DNA from: CAVTWY01 sp963738575
Lineage (GTDB): Bacteria > Pseudomonadota > Gammaproteobacteria > Burkholderiales > Burkholderiaceae_C
Direction of reading: 5' to 3'
NCBI GenBank assembly: GCA_963738575.1
Contig: CAVTWY010000004.1
Coordinates: 434,001 to 498,000, forward strand
Length of the DNA: 64,000 nt
Positions 35,704-44,597 of the stretch are shown in pieces. How positions within the stretch are numbered: position 1 is the first letter of the stretch; every line of letters begins with the position of its first letter. Position numbers and translations under genes: made by a program. The notes beneath the pieces are model-generated. The model saw only the letters and a list, made by a program, of their open reading frames with translations, had not been told where the DNA came from and did not search any database.

Positions 35704-37904
35704 TGGCGCCCCCCCATCGCCAAACCCAGCGCGCGCAACGCGCGCTGCTGGGCTGGTTGCTGCTTGCGGCAACCGCTTTCGTGTTGCTACCTTGGTATCT
35801 GGCGCAGAACATGGGCCAATGGGCAGCCATGGGCGGTGTTTTTGGGGGTGCTGAAACAGCCAGTGGCCTGGTGCAGGCGCTGCAGCACCAGCGGCCCTGG
35901 TTGTGGGTGGTGCCATGTGTGTTGGTGTTGTTGACGCTGGCTTGGTGGTTGCCACCTGGGCGCGCGCAAGGGCGGTTGTTGGTGGCAGGCGCGGGCCTTG
36001 GGTTGCTGGTGCTTTTGGGCGCCGGCTTCACCATTGGCGCCACCGGCTGGGCTTACGAAGGGCTGAATCGCACGCTGGGTGAGCTGCCGCAAGGCCAGTT
36101 CGGCATGGGGCTGGGCGCCATGGTGGTGTTGTGCGCTTTGTTGATGTTGCTGGGCGCGGGCTTGGCGCGGCTGGGGTTCTTTCGGGGTGATGTGTTTGTG
36201 GCGTCGGCGGTGGTGTTTTGCGCCGCCCTGTTGATGCTGTTTGTCGCCTTGCCGGTGCTCAAGAGTTTGGCCGGCGCATGGCTGGACGACGACGGCAACA
36301 TGGCATGGTCGGCCTTGGCGGCACGCTTGGGGCACGAGCGTGTTTGGGGGCTGGGCTGCGTGGTTTCCAGCACGCGCTGTGGCGTGGCGTGGAACACCCT
36401 CATCTTGGCGCTGTTAACCGCTGCGGGCACCACCGTGCTGGGCACGATGCTGGCGCTTGTCGCCGCCCGGGGCAGCCAGCGCCTGAGCAAGCCGCTCAAC
36501 ATTTTGGCGCTGCTGCCCATCATCACACCGCCGTTTGTGGTGGGCTTGGGGTTGGTGCTGTTGTTTGGGCGCGCTGGGCTTTTTAACCAGGCATTGGAGT
36601 GGGCCTTTGGCATCACACCTTCGCGTTGGTTTTACGGCCTGTTTGGGGTGTGGCTGGCGCAAATGTTTGCCTTCACGCCCATCGCTTTCATGATCATGCG
36701 CGGCGTGGTGCAGGGCATCAGCCCCAGCTTGGAAGAGGCGGCGCAAACGCTGCGCGCATCACCGATGGCCACGTTTCGCACCGTCACGCTGCCGCTGCTC
36801 AAGCCGGGCTTGGCCAACGCGTTTTTGGTGGGCTTCATCGAAAGCATGGCCGACTTTGGCAACCCGGTGGTGGTGGGTGGGCAGTACGCCGTGTTGTCCA
36901 CCGAGATCTTCTTTGCCATCGTGGGGGCCCAGTACGACCAAGGCCGCGCGGCGTCGCTCGCACTGATCTTGACGGGCTTTGCGTTGGTGGTTTTCTTGAT
37001 TCAACAAAAGCTGCTGGGTAAGTCCAACTACACCACCGTCTCGGGCAAAGGGGATGCAGGCTTGCCCACCCCGCTGCCGCCCCTCGTCAAGCGCTGGTGT
37101 CTTGGCATTGCCGGCCCGTGGTTGTTGTTCACGGTGGTGGTGTACGCCTTCGCTTTCATCGGTGGTTTTGTGCAGACTTGGGGCCGCGACTACACGCCCA
37201 CCATGGCCCACTTCAAAACGGCCTTTGATTGGCAGTGGGGCGAGCATGGTTTGGTGCTGGCAGGCACGGCTTGGAATTCACTCTTCACCACCGTCAAGCT
37301 GGCCGCCATCGCTGCGCCGCTGTGCGCCGGGGTGGGGATACTCATCAGTTGGTTGCTTGCGCGCACGCAGTTTGTCGGGCAACGCGCCTTTGAGTTCGCA
37401 GCCCTGTTGGCGTTTGCAGTGCCAGGCACGGTGCTGGGGGTGAGCTACATCCTGGCTTTCAACGTGCCCCCGTTTGAGCTGACAGGCACGGCCATGATCA
37501 TCGTGCTTTGCTACGTGTTCAGAAACCTGCCCGTGGGGGTGCGTGCCGGCACGGCGAGCTTCAAGCAATTGGACAAGAGCCTGGACGAAGCCAGCACGAT
37601 GCTGCGCGCCAGCACCGCCACCACCTTGCGCCGCGTGGTGCTGCCTCTGCTCAAACCGGCGTTGGTGGCCGCGCTGGTCTACAGCTTTGTGCGCAGCATG
37701 ACCACGGTGTCGGCGGTGATCTTTTTGGTGACGGCGGAAAACGAGCTGGCCACCACCTACATCATTGGCCGGGTGGGCAACGGCGACTACGGTGTCGCGC
37801 TGGCCTATTGCACCGTGCTGATTGTGTTGATGTCGCTGGCCACGGCCGCGATTCAGTGGCTGGTGGGTGAGCGGCAGTTGGGCCGGCGGGCGGCTGCGCA
37901 CTAA
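35703..37904 (+). CDS. ABC transporter permease, fused two-domain (FbpB/ThiP-like)
   Basis: A 733-residue inner-membrane permease with about a dozen hydrophobic segments and two binding-protein-dependent transport domains. Each carries an EAA loop: LEEAAQTLRASPMATFRTV near residue 346 and LDEASTMLRASTATTLRRV near 630. The fused layout is typical of ferric-iron, thiamine and putative aminoethylphosphonate importers. The ATG at 35703 overlaps the binding-protein stop (TGATG). Confidence 0.9.
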   Translation: MAPPHRQTQRAQRALLGWLLLAATAFVLLPWYLAQNMGQWAAMGGVFGGAETASGLVQALQHQRPWLWVVPCVLVLLTLAWWLPPGRAQGRLLVAGAGLGLLVLLGAGFTIGATGWAYEGLNRTLGELPQGQFGMGLGAMVVLCALLMLLGAGLARLGFFRGDVFVASAVVFCAALLMLFVALPVLKSLAGAWLDDDGNMAWSALAARLGHERVWGLGCVVSSTRCGVAWNTLILALLTAAGTTVLGTMLALVAARGSQRLSKPLNILALLPIITPPFVVGLGLVLLFGRAGLFNQALEWAFGITPSRWFYGLFGVWLAQMFAFTPIAFMIMRGVVQGISPSLEEAAQTLRASPMATFRTVTLPLLKPGLANAFLVGFIESMADFGNPVVVGGQYAVLSTEIFFAIVGAQYDQGRAASLALILTGFALVVFLIQQKLLGKSNYTTVSGKGDAGLPTPLPPLVKRWCLGIAGPWLLFTVVVYAFAFIGGFVQTWGRDYTPTMAHFKTAFDWQWGEHGLVLAGTAWNSLFTTVKLAAIAAPLCAGVGILISWLLARTQFVGQRAFEFAALLAFAVPGTVLGVSYILAFNVPPFELTGTAMIIVLCYVFRNLPVGVRAGTASFKQLDKSLDEASTMLRASTATTLRRVVLPLLKPALVAALVYSFVRSMTTVSAVIFLVTAENELATTYIIGRVGNGDYGVALAYCTVLIVLMSLATAAIQWLVGERQLGRRAAAH

Positions 37905-37917
37905 CCAAGGACATACC

Positions 37918-38973
37918 ATGACCGCAGGGATTGAGTTTCGCAACGTCACCAAGCGCTACGGCGGCGCGTCGTCGCCGTTGGTGGTGAAGGGCATCAACCT
38001 GGTGGTGCCGCGCGGCACGCTCACCACCATCTTGGGGCCTTCGGGTTGTGGCAAGACCACCACCCTGCGCATGATTGCAGGGCTGGACGCGCCCACCTCC
38101 GGCCAGATATTGATTGATGGGCAAGACGTCACCACGCTGGGCGCGGCGGATCGCAACGTCAGCATGGTGTTTCAGAGTTACGCGCTCTTTCCCCACATGA
38201 CGGTGCTGCAAAACGTGAGCTATGGCTTGCAGGCCCAAGGTGTGAGCAAAGACGAGACGCTGCGCCGTGCGCATGAAGCCATGGCGTCGGTGGGCCTGAG
38301 CGGCTTTGACGCGCGCCTGCCCAGTGAGCTGTCGGGTGGCCAGCAGCAGCGCGTGGCGGTGGCGCGGGCCTTGGTGCTCGAGCCCTCGGTGATGTTGTTT
38401 GACGAGCCTTTGTCCAACCTCGACGCGCGCTTGCGGCGCAGCATGCGCGAAGAGATCCGGTCGCTGCAGCAACGCCTGAAGTTGACGGTGGCCTACGTGA
38501 CGCACGACCAAAGCGAGGCCTTGGCGGTAAGTGACCAAATCGTGGTGATGAACGCGGGCCTGATTGCCCAGGCGGGCACCCCGCGTGAGCTTTACGAGCA
38601 ACCCAGCAGCGAGTTTGTGGCCGGCTTCATGGGCGAGGCCATGCTGTTTGACGCCCACCTAGAGCCCGAAGGGCGCTTGCGTCTGGGGCCGTTGGTGTTG
38701 CCGATGGCGTCTGCTGCTGGGGCGCTGCAGGGTGATGTGAAAGTGGCCATCCGCCCCGAGGCTTGGTCGCTGTCGAGCAGTACCGACCCGGAAGGCTTGG
38801 CGGGTACCGTCAAAAAGCAGGCTTACTTGGGAAACGTGCAAGAGTTGACACTGGACACAGCGCTGGGTGACATCTTTGTGGTGTCGGCCGATGTGGCGCG
38901 CGATTGGCAGGTGGGGGATGCGGCCAAGTTGGCCTTGAGCGCGCGCGGTGTGGCGGTGGTGGCGCGGGGTTGA
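37918..38973 (+). CDS. ABC transporter ATP-binding protein (FbpC/PotA-like)
   Basis: A 351-residue ATPase that powers the preceding permease. It has Walker A GPSGCGKTTT, Q-loop FQSYALFPHMTV, signature ELSGGQQQRVAVARAL, Walker B VMLFDEPLSNLDARLR and H-loop YVTHDQSEALAVSD. A TOBE-type C-terminal domain follows after residue 240. The ATG at 37918 is preceded by AAGGA; the open frame to 37867 overlaps the permease and is unlikely. The substrate is as unclear as for the binding protein: Fe3+ or an organophosphonate are the two family options. Confidence 0.93.
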   Translation: MTAGIEFRNVTKRYGGASSPLVVKGINLVVPRGTLTTILGPSGCGKTTTLRMIAGLDAPTSGQILIDGQDVTTLGAADRNVSMVFQSYALFPHMTVLQNVSYGLQAQGVSKDETLRRAHEAMASVGLSGFDARLPSELSGGQQQRVAVARALVLEPSVMLFDEPLSNLDARLRRSMREEIRSLQQRLKLTVAYVTHDQSEALAVSDQIVVMNAGLIAQAGTPRELYEQPSSEFVAGFMGEAMLFDAHLEPEGRLRLGPLVLPMASAAGALQGDVKVAIRPEAWSLSSSTDPEGLAGTVKKQAYLGNVQELTLDTALGDIFVVSADVARDWQVGDAAKLALSARGVAVVARG

Positions 38974-39010
38974 TTGGAGAGAGGGTGAGGCGGGGCCCTG
39001 CGACCAAACT

Positions 39011-41035
39011 TCAACGCGCAGCAGCGCCCAACCCCAGCGTCATTTCCAAAAACTGGATCGTTGCATAAAACTGAAAGTCGCTGTTTTCTTTGCGTGAGAA
39101 CCCATGCCCTTCGTTGTCGGCACGCAGGTACCAAACGGGCGTGCCAAAGCTTCGCACTTTGGCAACGATCTGTTCGGCCTCGGTGAACGGCACGCGGGGG
39201 TCGTTTTTCCCCTGCACCACGAACAACGGCTTTTTGATTCGTTGTGCATTGGCCAGCGGAGAGATGGCGCGCAAGAAGGCACGCATCTCGGGGTCGCGCT
39301 CGTCGCCATACTCGGCGCGGCGAAGGTCTCGGCGGTAGCTTTCGGTGTTTTCCAAGAACGTCACGAAATCCGAAATGCCCACCACGTCGATGGCTCCTGC
39401 AATGCGGCTACTCTCTGCCGCGGCCAGTGCGAGGCTCATGTAGCCGCCGTAGCTGCCGCCTGTGACAACGACGCGCGACGCGTCGAGGTTGGGCTGCTTG
39501 GCGATCCAATCGAGCAAAGCGCTGACATCTTTAACGGAGTTTTCGCGCAACCGACCGTTGTCCAGGGCTAAAAACGCCTTGCCGTAGCCACTGGAGCCGC
39601 GCACGTTGGGTTGAATCAGCGCCGCGCCCATTTCTTCAACCAAATAGTTCCACCGACCCATGAACTGCATCGTCGACTGGGCCTCGGGGCCACCGTGGAT
39701 CATGATCACCACGGGTCTTTTTCCGACGAAGCGAGGCGGCGGGATGGTCAGCAAACCCGAAATCGACCGGCCGTCAAAACTGGGCCATCGAACGATGCTT
39801 TGCGCGGCAAAACGGGATGCGTCGATGCCTGGCGCTGAAACCGCTTGCGTCCATTGCGTGGTTTGGCCCGAATGCGGCGCGAAGGTGTAGATTTGACGGG
39901 CACTTTGAGCACCGTCAACCACGAAAGCCACGTCGCTGCGGCGACGATGGAACGTGGGGTCGCTGGCACTGCCAGGCGGCCACACAGAAGATGCCAGAGG
40001 GCGTCTGCTATGCGTGTCGATCAAACGGACTTCACTGCGTCCATCAATGTTGAGTTGCACGGCCAGCGTTTTGCCATCCTCACCGAGGGATGCGTTTTCC
40101 ACGTCCCACGGAACGTCGGACGTCAAGCGCGCGATGCTTCGGGTTTCGAAGCTGTAAAGCATCAGTTCGCGGAACTCGCCGGCGCGGTCACTGATGAAAT
40201 ACAGGCCTGTTCCGTCGGGCGTAAAAGAAACCGGAAAGTGGCTGGCCCGTTCGGTGCTTCCAGGCGTTGGCAGCAACTGCGTGGGCAAGTTTGATTCCGT
40301 GTCGATCACCCAAATGTTTGACTCGGCCGCCGAAAGGTATTGAGTCAGGGCCACGCGGCGGTCATCGAAGGAAAATACGGCACCGAACCAACCGCCACCT
40401 GGCAGGTCTGCAATTTGCTTTCTTGATCCCTTGGGGTCGAGCGGGTCGATCAAATCGAACCGTGTGGTCACATTGGCTCGGGTGCGCGCGGCTGCCGTCT
40501 TGTCAAGTGGCACCGACGACGTCAACAGCTGCCCCGACCGCCGAGTCCAGTCGTGCATGGTGTGTTTTTCGCGTGGATCAGTTAGCAGCACCGAGGCCTT
40601 GGTGGCCAAGTCCAATCGGTACAGTTGATCGGCCTCGCTGCCGCCTTCGCTGCGCGCATAGACGATGAACTTCCCGTCGCGAGGCTCGTAGCTTGCCGCG
40701 TAAACCGGGTCGGGAAAATCGGTCAGCCATTCGGGCGCAGCCAACGGTGCAGAGAGCTGGGCCAGCTGCACGGTGCTGCCGCTTGTTCGTCGATGCGTTA
40801 CCAACATAGCCGCTTGTTTTGGATGCCAATCCACAAAGCCGTGACCCCGAAACTCGGTGTACTTCGCGACCCTTTCAACAAGCGACTGCGGAATGCTGGG
40901 GATGCCCTGAACGAGCAGGTTTTGGTTGGGTGCCAGTGGAGCAACAGGCGCTGGGGACGTGCACGCAACGAACGCAAGCAGCGTGGCAATGCAAGCGAGC
41001 CGTTGGGAGAGGGCAAAGTTTGGCTTGAACGGCAT
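39011..41035 (-). CDS. S9-family (prolyl oligopeptidase-like) peptidase, exported
   Basis: A 674-residue serine peptidase with an N-terminal beta-propeller (WD40-like PD40 blades such as FTPDGTGLYFISDRAGEFRE) and a C-terminal alpha/beta-hydrolase domain. The catalytic triad is visible: Ser in VVTGGSYGGYMSLAL, Asp in QGKNDPRVPFTEAEQ and His in DNEGHGFSRKEN. The N-terminus (SQRLACIATLLAFVACTSP) is a signal peptide with a lipobox-like sequence at Cys25, so it may be a periplasmic lipoprotein. The upstream neighbour is the truncated alkB-like gene, 44 bases away. Confidence 0.92.
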   Translation of the reverse strand: MPFKPNFALSQRLACIATLLAFVACTSPAPVAPLAPNQNLLVQGIPSIPQSLVERVAKYTEFRGHGFVDWHPKQAAMLVTHRRTSGSTVQLAQLSAPLAAPEWLTDFPDPVYAASYEPRDGKFIVYARSEGGSEADQLYRLDLATKASVLLTDPREKHTMHDWTRRSGQLLTSSVPLDKTAAARTRANVTTRFDLIDPLDPKGSRKQIADLPGGGWFGAVFSFDDRRVALTQYLSAAESNIWVIDTESNLPTQLLPTPGSTERASHFPVSFTPDGTGLYFISDRAGEFRELMLYSFETRSIARLTSDVPWDVENASLGEDGKTLAVQLNIDGRSEVRLIDTHSRRPLASSVWPPGSASDPTFHRRRSDVAFVVDGAQSARQIYTFAPHSGQTTQWTQAVSAPGIDASRFAAQSIVRWPSFDGRSISGLLTIPPPRFVGKRPVVIMIHGGPEAQSTMQFMGRWNYLVEEMGAALIQPNVRGSSGYGKAFLALDNGRLRENSVKDVSALLDWIAKQPNLDASRVVVTGGSYGGYMSLALAAAESSRIAGAIDVVGISDFVTFLENTESYRRDLRRAEYGDERDPEMRAFLRAISPLANAQRIKKPLFVVQGKNDPRVPFTEAEQIVAKVRSFGTPVWYLRADNEGHGFSRKENSDFQFYATIQFLEMTLGLGAAAR

Positions 41036-41079
41036 AGGGCACCTACCTCAGGGCGAAGTACTTAACGCGTGACGCCGCA

Positions 41080-41508
41080 TCAGCGCGTCGCGTCGTCGGG
41101 GCAAAAAGTTGATGCAAGCGGCTTGCCCCCGAGTGCCGTGTTGAAGAGCGCCACCTTGCGCGCCAGCCAGTGCTTCTTGTGGCCCAACTCGTGGCTGACG
41201 TTCAAGCCAAAGCCCAACACCGCCCCGGTTGAAAGTACCGTGGCGATCCAGTTGTCGGCCTCCAACGCAGGCACGTTGGCCCCTACCGGGTTGCTGCGGT
41301 CTTCGCCTAGCAACGCATCCAGTGTGGGTATCAGAACGTAAAAGAAGAGCAGGGGTAACCAGTACCAAAAGGCGTTGGCGTGGCCAAGGTAATCGGCCAC
41401 AGGGCCCGTCACGGCAATGCCAGGCCCCAGCACTGAAAAGAGCCATGCGTAGCGTTTGCGGTCGCGGTACTGGCTGGGGGCCGGGGTCAAGGTCAAAGCA
41501 GGGTTCAT
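41080..41508 (-). pseudogene. Truncated alkane 1-monooxygenase (AlkB-like)
   Basis: 142 residues match only the start of AlkB-type integral-membrane di-iron alkane hydroxylases: YRDRKRYAWLFSVLGPGI, then FWYWLPLLFFYVLIPTLDAL and LLGEDRSNP. The first histidine box follows in GLNVSHELGHKK. Members have about 30-40 more residues between VPALEAD and the helix before the first box, so an internal deletion is likely. After KKHWLARKVAL similarity stops and the frame ends within 20 residues. The second and third histidine boxes are absent, as is the usual 380-residue length, so it cannot be active. Confidence 0.78.
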
Positions 41509-41680
41509 ATGAAGGGGTCTGCGCAGGCCAAAATTTGTTCTCAACAAGTCCTATTTTGCGCCTTGTCGTGCGTTGTGCTCGGTAGGCACGCGCCCCTCAG
41601 GGTGATGGTCAGCCGTGTAACCTGTCGCGCTCGCGCTCGACTTTAGGGGCATGGATTCACGGCAACAAGAAAACTCAAGC

Positions 41681-42487
41681 ATGAGCACTCCCCCATCCCC
41701 CACCAGCCGTGAGCCCCAAGCCAACGCACTGTCGGTGGCCAAGTACCGCAAGCGCGCACCCGGCTACGACCACACCGTGGGCCCCACGTGGGCCATTCGC
41801 GAACGCGCCATCGAGGCGCTGCAACTGCAGCCGGGGCAGTCGGTGTTGGACGTTGGCTGTGGCACCGGCCTGAGCTTGCAAGCCTTGCGCCAAGCGGTGG
41901 GTGACGCTGGCCGTGTGCACGGTTTTGACCAAAGCCCCGACATGCTGGCGCTCGCCCATCAGCGCGTGGCGGCGGCGGGTTGGCGCAACGTGCACCTTCA
42001 AGAGTGCCCGGCCCAGGCCGTGGCGTTGCACGAGCCCGTGGACGCGCTGCTGTTTCACTACACGCACGACGTTTTGCGTTGCCATGCTTCGATCAACCAG
42101 TTGGTGGCCTGTGGGCGGCCCGGGGCCCGGGTGTCGATCGCCGGAGTCAAGTTTTTCAAGGGTTTGCTCGCGCCGCTCAACCCCTGGGTCTATTACAAAA
42201 ACTACGGCTACAACAGCACACCCGGGCAGCTGGCGTCGCCTTGGGACCGCATTGTTGACCACATTGAAGATTGGGAGTGGGCACCCACTCAGTTTGGAAT
42301 GGGCTATTTGGCTTCAGGTCGACTGCGAAACACGGTACCCAAGGGCGCCGCAATCAATGGCAAGGCCCATGGCCCTGCCCATGCCCATGCCCATGCACCT
42401 TGTATCAACAACGCGGTCGCCGCAGGCGGCGTTGCCAAGGCTGCCGTCTCGAGCATGCCGGGCGTAAGAGTCGGCGCCGCGCCATGA
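41681..42487 (+). CDS. Class I SAM-dependent methyltransferase
   Basis: A 268-residue methyltransferase with SAM-binding motif I VLDVGCGTGLSL near residue 55, the acidic loop GFDQSPDMLALA near 80 and a GMGYLASGR segment near 208. The last 45 residues are a low-complexity His/Ala extension encoded by TGCCCA hexamer repeats (42376-42393). The start may be 41681 or the in-frame ATG at 41651. Its stop overlaps the next gene (ATGA), so it belongs to the envelope-glucan cluster. The methyl acceptor is unknown. Confidence 0.85.
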   Translation: MSTPPSPTSREPQANALSVAKYRKRAPGYDHTVGPTWAIRERAIEALQLQPGQSVLDVGCGTGLSLQALRQAVGDAGRVHGFDQSPDMLALAHQRVAAAGWRNVHLQECPAQAVALHEPVDALLFHYTHDVLRCHASINQLVACGRPGARVSIAGVKFFKGLLAPLNPWVYYKNYGYNSTPGQLASPWDRIVDHIEDWEWAPTQFGMGYLASGRLRNTVPKGAAINGKAHGPAHAHAHAPCINNAVAAGGVAKAAVSSMPGVRVGAAP

Positions 42488-44187
42488 CGGCAGTGGCGGA
42501 CGGCGGCGTCCAACCGCAGCAGGGCTCCTCAAGTCGCAGCGTGCTGAGCGCCCTCGTGGCGCTGGTGTTTCTCAACGGCATGCTCAGCTTCAGCACCTGG
42601 TGGCCCACGCCGGGGGTGGTGGCCGACGCCCGCATCGCGCCCGAGTTTGTGTGGACGTGGGTGGCCCTGCTGGCGCTGGTGGCCTGGCGTCGACAGTTGC
42701 CACGCGGTGCGCTAACCGTCTTCGCGTTGGTCTACGCCTTGCTCGTGGTGGGGCGCTACGCCGACGTGACGGCACCAGCGCTGTTTGGTCGGCCCATCAA
42801 CGTCTACTGGGACGGCATGCAACTGCCGCGCTTTTTGTGGGTGACGATGCAGGACCTGGCCTGGTGGCAGAGTGCTGGGTTGTTGCTGGTCATCGTGCTG
42901 GCGGTAGCGCTCTTGCTCGGCAGCCTGCGGCTTGCGCTCAAGGTGGTGGCCCGCGACGTGGTGCCCTATGCTCAAAAGCATCGATGGGTGTGGGCACTCA
43001 CTGCGGCTGCGGTGGCTTTGGTTTGTGCCAACCATGCAGGCGTGCAGGCCACTTGGCCCTTCGTGTCCAAGCCCGTGGTGCCCACCTACTGGCGCCAAGC
43101 CAAGCTGATGGCGGCCACGGTTTCGCAGGCGCAGCAGGCACGCGTTTTGCCGCCGTCCGTCGCGCTGGATGCGGCGCGTGCCAAGCCACCCGAGAGCATT
43201 CTGTCAGCCCTGAAAGGGCGCGATGTGTACCTCATCATGCTCGAATCGGTGGGCGCCGTGGTGTACGACGACCCACGCGCCCAAGCCGCCATGGCCACCA
43301 CGCGCAAACAGTTTTTGGGCGACATCGAGGTGAGCGGCCGCAAGGTGGCGACCGGGTTCTTCAAGTCGCCCACCTTTGCGGGGGGCTCGGATTTGGCTCA
43401 ACTGGGTGTGTTGTCGGGGTTGGACTTGACCGACCCGATGCGCCACGACGTGCTGTTGACCACGCAGCGGCCTACCTTGATCTCACTGTTTCGCGAGCAA
43501 GGCTACAAAACCTACGGCCTGTACTCTGCGCTGAGTTGGGATTGGCCCGAGCGCGCCTTTTATGGCTTTGACGTTTTTGTGGACCGCCGCCAGATGGCCT
43601 ACCCAGGGCCCGCCATGGGGTTTTGGGAGGTGCCCGACCAATACACCGCTGCGTGGTTGGACCAAGCGCACCCACGCACACCCGATCAGCCGCCGCGTTT
43701 TGTGTTCTTTCCCACCATCACCAACCACTTGCCTTTCAGCCCAGCGCCGCCCTACCAGCCGGACTGGTCTCGCATGTTGACACCGCAGCCATACGACGAA
43801 GCCGACATGGCACGGGTGCGGGCGGCAAAGCCGCAGTGGTTGGAGATGTTTTCGGATTACATGAAAACGGTGAGCTACACCTACACCTGGCTGGGAAGTT
43901 GGCTGCGTCAGCCCGAGGCGCGCGAGGCGGTTTACGTGTTGGTGGGCGATCATCAGCCAGCCGCCAACGTCACGGGGGAGGGCGTGTCGTGGGACGTGCC
44001 GGTGCACTTCGTCACGCGAGACGCCGCCTTGCTGGCTCGGTTTGTGGCGATGGGCTTTGCGCCCGGACTCGAGACTCGCACTCCCACGCTGGGCGGGCTG
44101 CATGACCTAACGGGCATGATGTTGGACGTGTTTGCAGGGGCAACTGGCGCCCAGCGCGCCACGCATGCAGCCGGCAAAGCACCATGA
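42484..44187 (+). CDS. Alkaline-phosphatase-fold membrane enzyme, LTA synthase / OpgB-like
   Basis: A 567-residue protein with four or five N-terminal membrane segments (residues about 15-35, 52-68, 76-93, 130-155, 175-195) and a periplasmic sulfatase/alkaline-phosphatase-like domain. Family landmarks are VYLIMLESVGAVVYDD, GRKVATGFFKSPTFAGGSDL (nucleophile region), FVFFPTITNHLPF and VYVLVGDHQPAANVTG. LtaS and OpgB (MdoB) members transfer phosphoglycerol from phosphatidylglycerol to an acceptor. Adjacency to beta-glucan genes suggests that the acceptor is a periplasmic glucan; that is inference. Confidence 0.82.
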   Translation: MTAVADGGVQPQQGSSSRSVLSALVALVFLNGMLSFSTWWPTPGVVADARIAPEFVWTWVALLALVAWRRQLPRGALTVFALVYALLVVGRYADVTAPALFGRPINVYWDGMQLPRFLWVTMQDLAWWQSAGLLLVIVLAVALLLGSLRLALKVVARDVVPYAQKHRWVWALTAAAVALVCANHAGVQATWPFVSKPVVPTYWRQAKLMAATVSQAQQARVLPPSVALDAARAKPPESILSALKGRDVYLIMLESVGAVVYDDPRAQAAMATTRKQFLGDIEVSGRKVATGFFKSPTFAGGSDLAQLGVLSGLDLTDPMRHDVLLTTQRPTLISLFREQGYKTYGLYSALSWDWPERAFYGFDVFVDRRQMAYPGPAMGFWEVPDQYTAAWLDQAHPRTPDQPPRFVFFPTITNHLPFSPAPPYQPDWSRMLTPQPYDEADMARVRAAKPQWLEMFSDYMKTVSYTYTWLGSWLRQPEAREAVYVLVGDHQPAANVTGEGVSWDVPVHFVTRDAALLARFVAMGFAPGLETRTPTLGGLHDLTGMMLDVFAGATGAQRATHAAGKAP

Positions 44188-44597
44188 AGCAGCGAGCCTT
44201 GGTCACCCAATCGATGCCGTGGTGGCGCGCGGCTCGCGCCCCGATTGCCACAGCGATGGTGGCGCTTGCCTTGGCCCACACGGCTCGCCATGCCTGGGTG
44301 GAGCCCGCTGACCTGACCGCGCGCTGCGACGCAGCGCCTTGGCAAGATGTGGTGTGCGTGGCCCGAAGCGTGACAGTGCAAGCCTTTATCAATCACCGTT
44401 TGGCGTGGGCAGCTTTGGCAATGGCGCTGTTGGCCACGGCCACACGCTGGCGCGTCGCCGCACTGTTGGCAATGGCATTGGGCAGTGCGGGGATGGTGCT
44501 TTATTCAGCCGGTTTGGCAGCACCGGCGGTGGTGTTGGCGGCTTTGGTGTTGGCGCGCCCACGCGCTACCGCTGTAAAGCTAGAGGCTGCACCATGA
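44184..44597 (+). CDS. Small hypothetical inner-membrane protein
   Basis: A 137-residue protein with three hydrophobic segments (residues about 18-33, 72-85 and 92-123) and a periplasmic-looking loop containing a Cys pair (TARCDAAPWQDVVCVARS). It overlaps the preceding gene by four bases (ATGA) and is therefore likely translated with it. Its 3' end overlaps the convergent GH17 gene by 97 bases. No family is recognised. Confidence 0.7.
   Translation: MKQRALVTQSMPWWRAARAPIATAMVALALAHTARHAWVEPADLTARCDAAPWQDVVCVARSVTVQAFINHRLAWAALAMALLATATRWRVAALLAMALGSAGMVLYSAGLAAPAVVLAALVLARPRATAVKLEAAP

Noticed and set aside
42376..42399. Hexamer repeat TGCCCA as a regulatory or phase-variable tract
   Set aside because: Only three units, in frame, encoding a His/Ala tail; slippage would not shift the reading frame.
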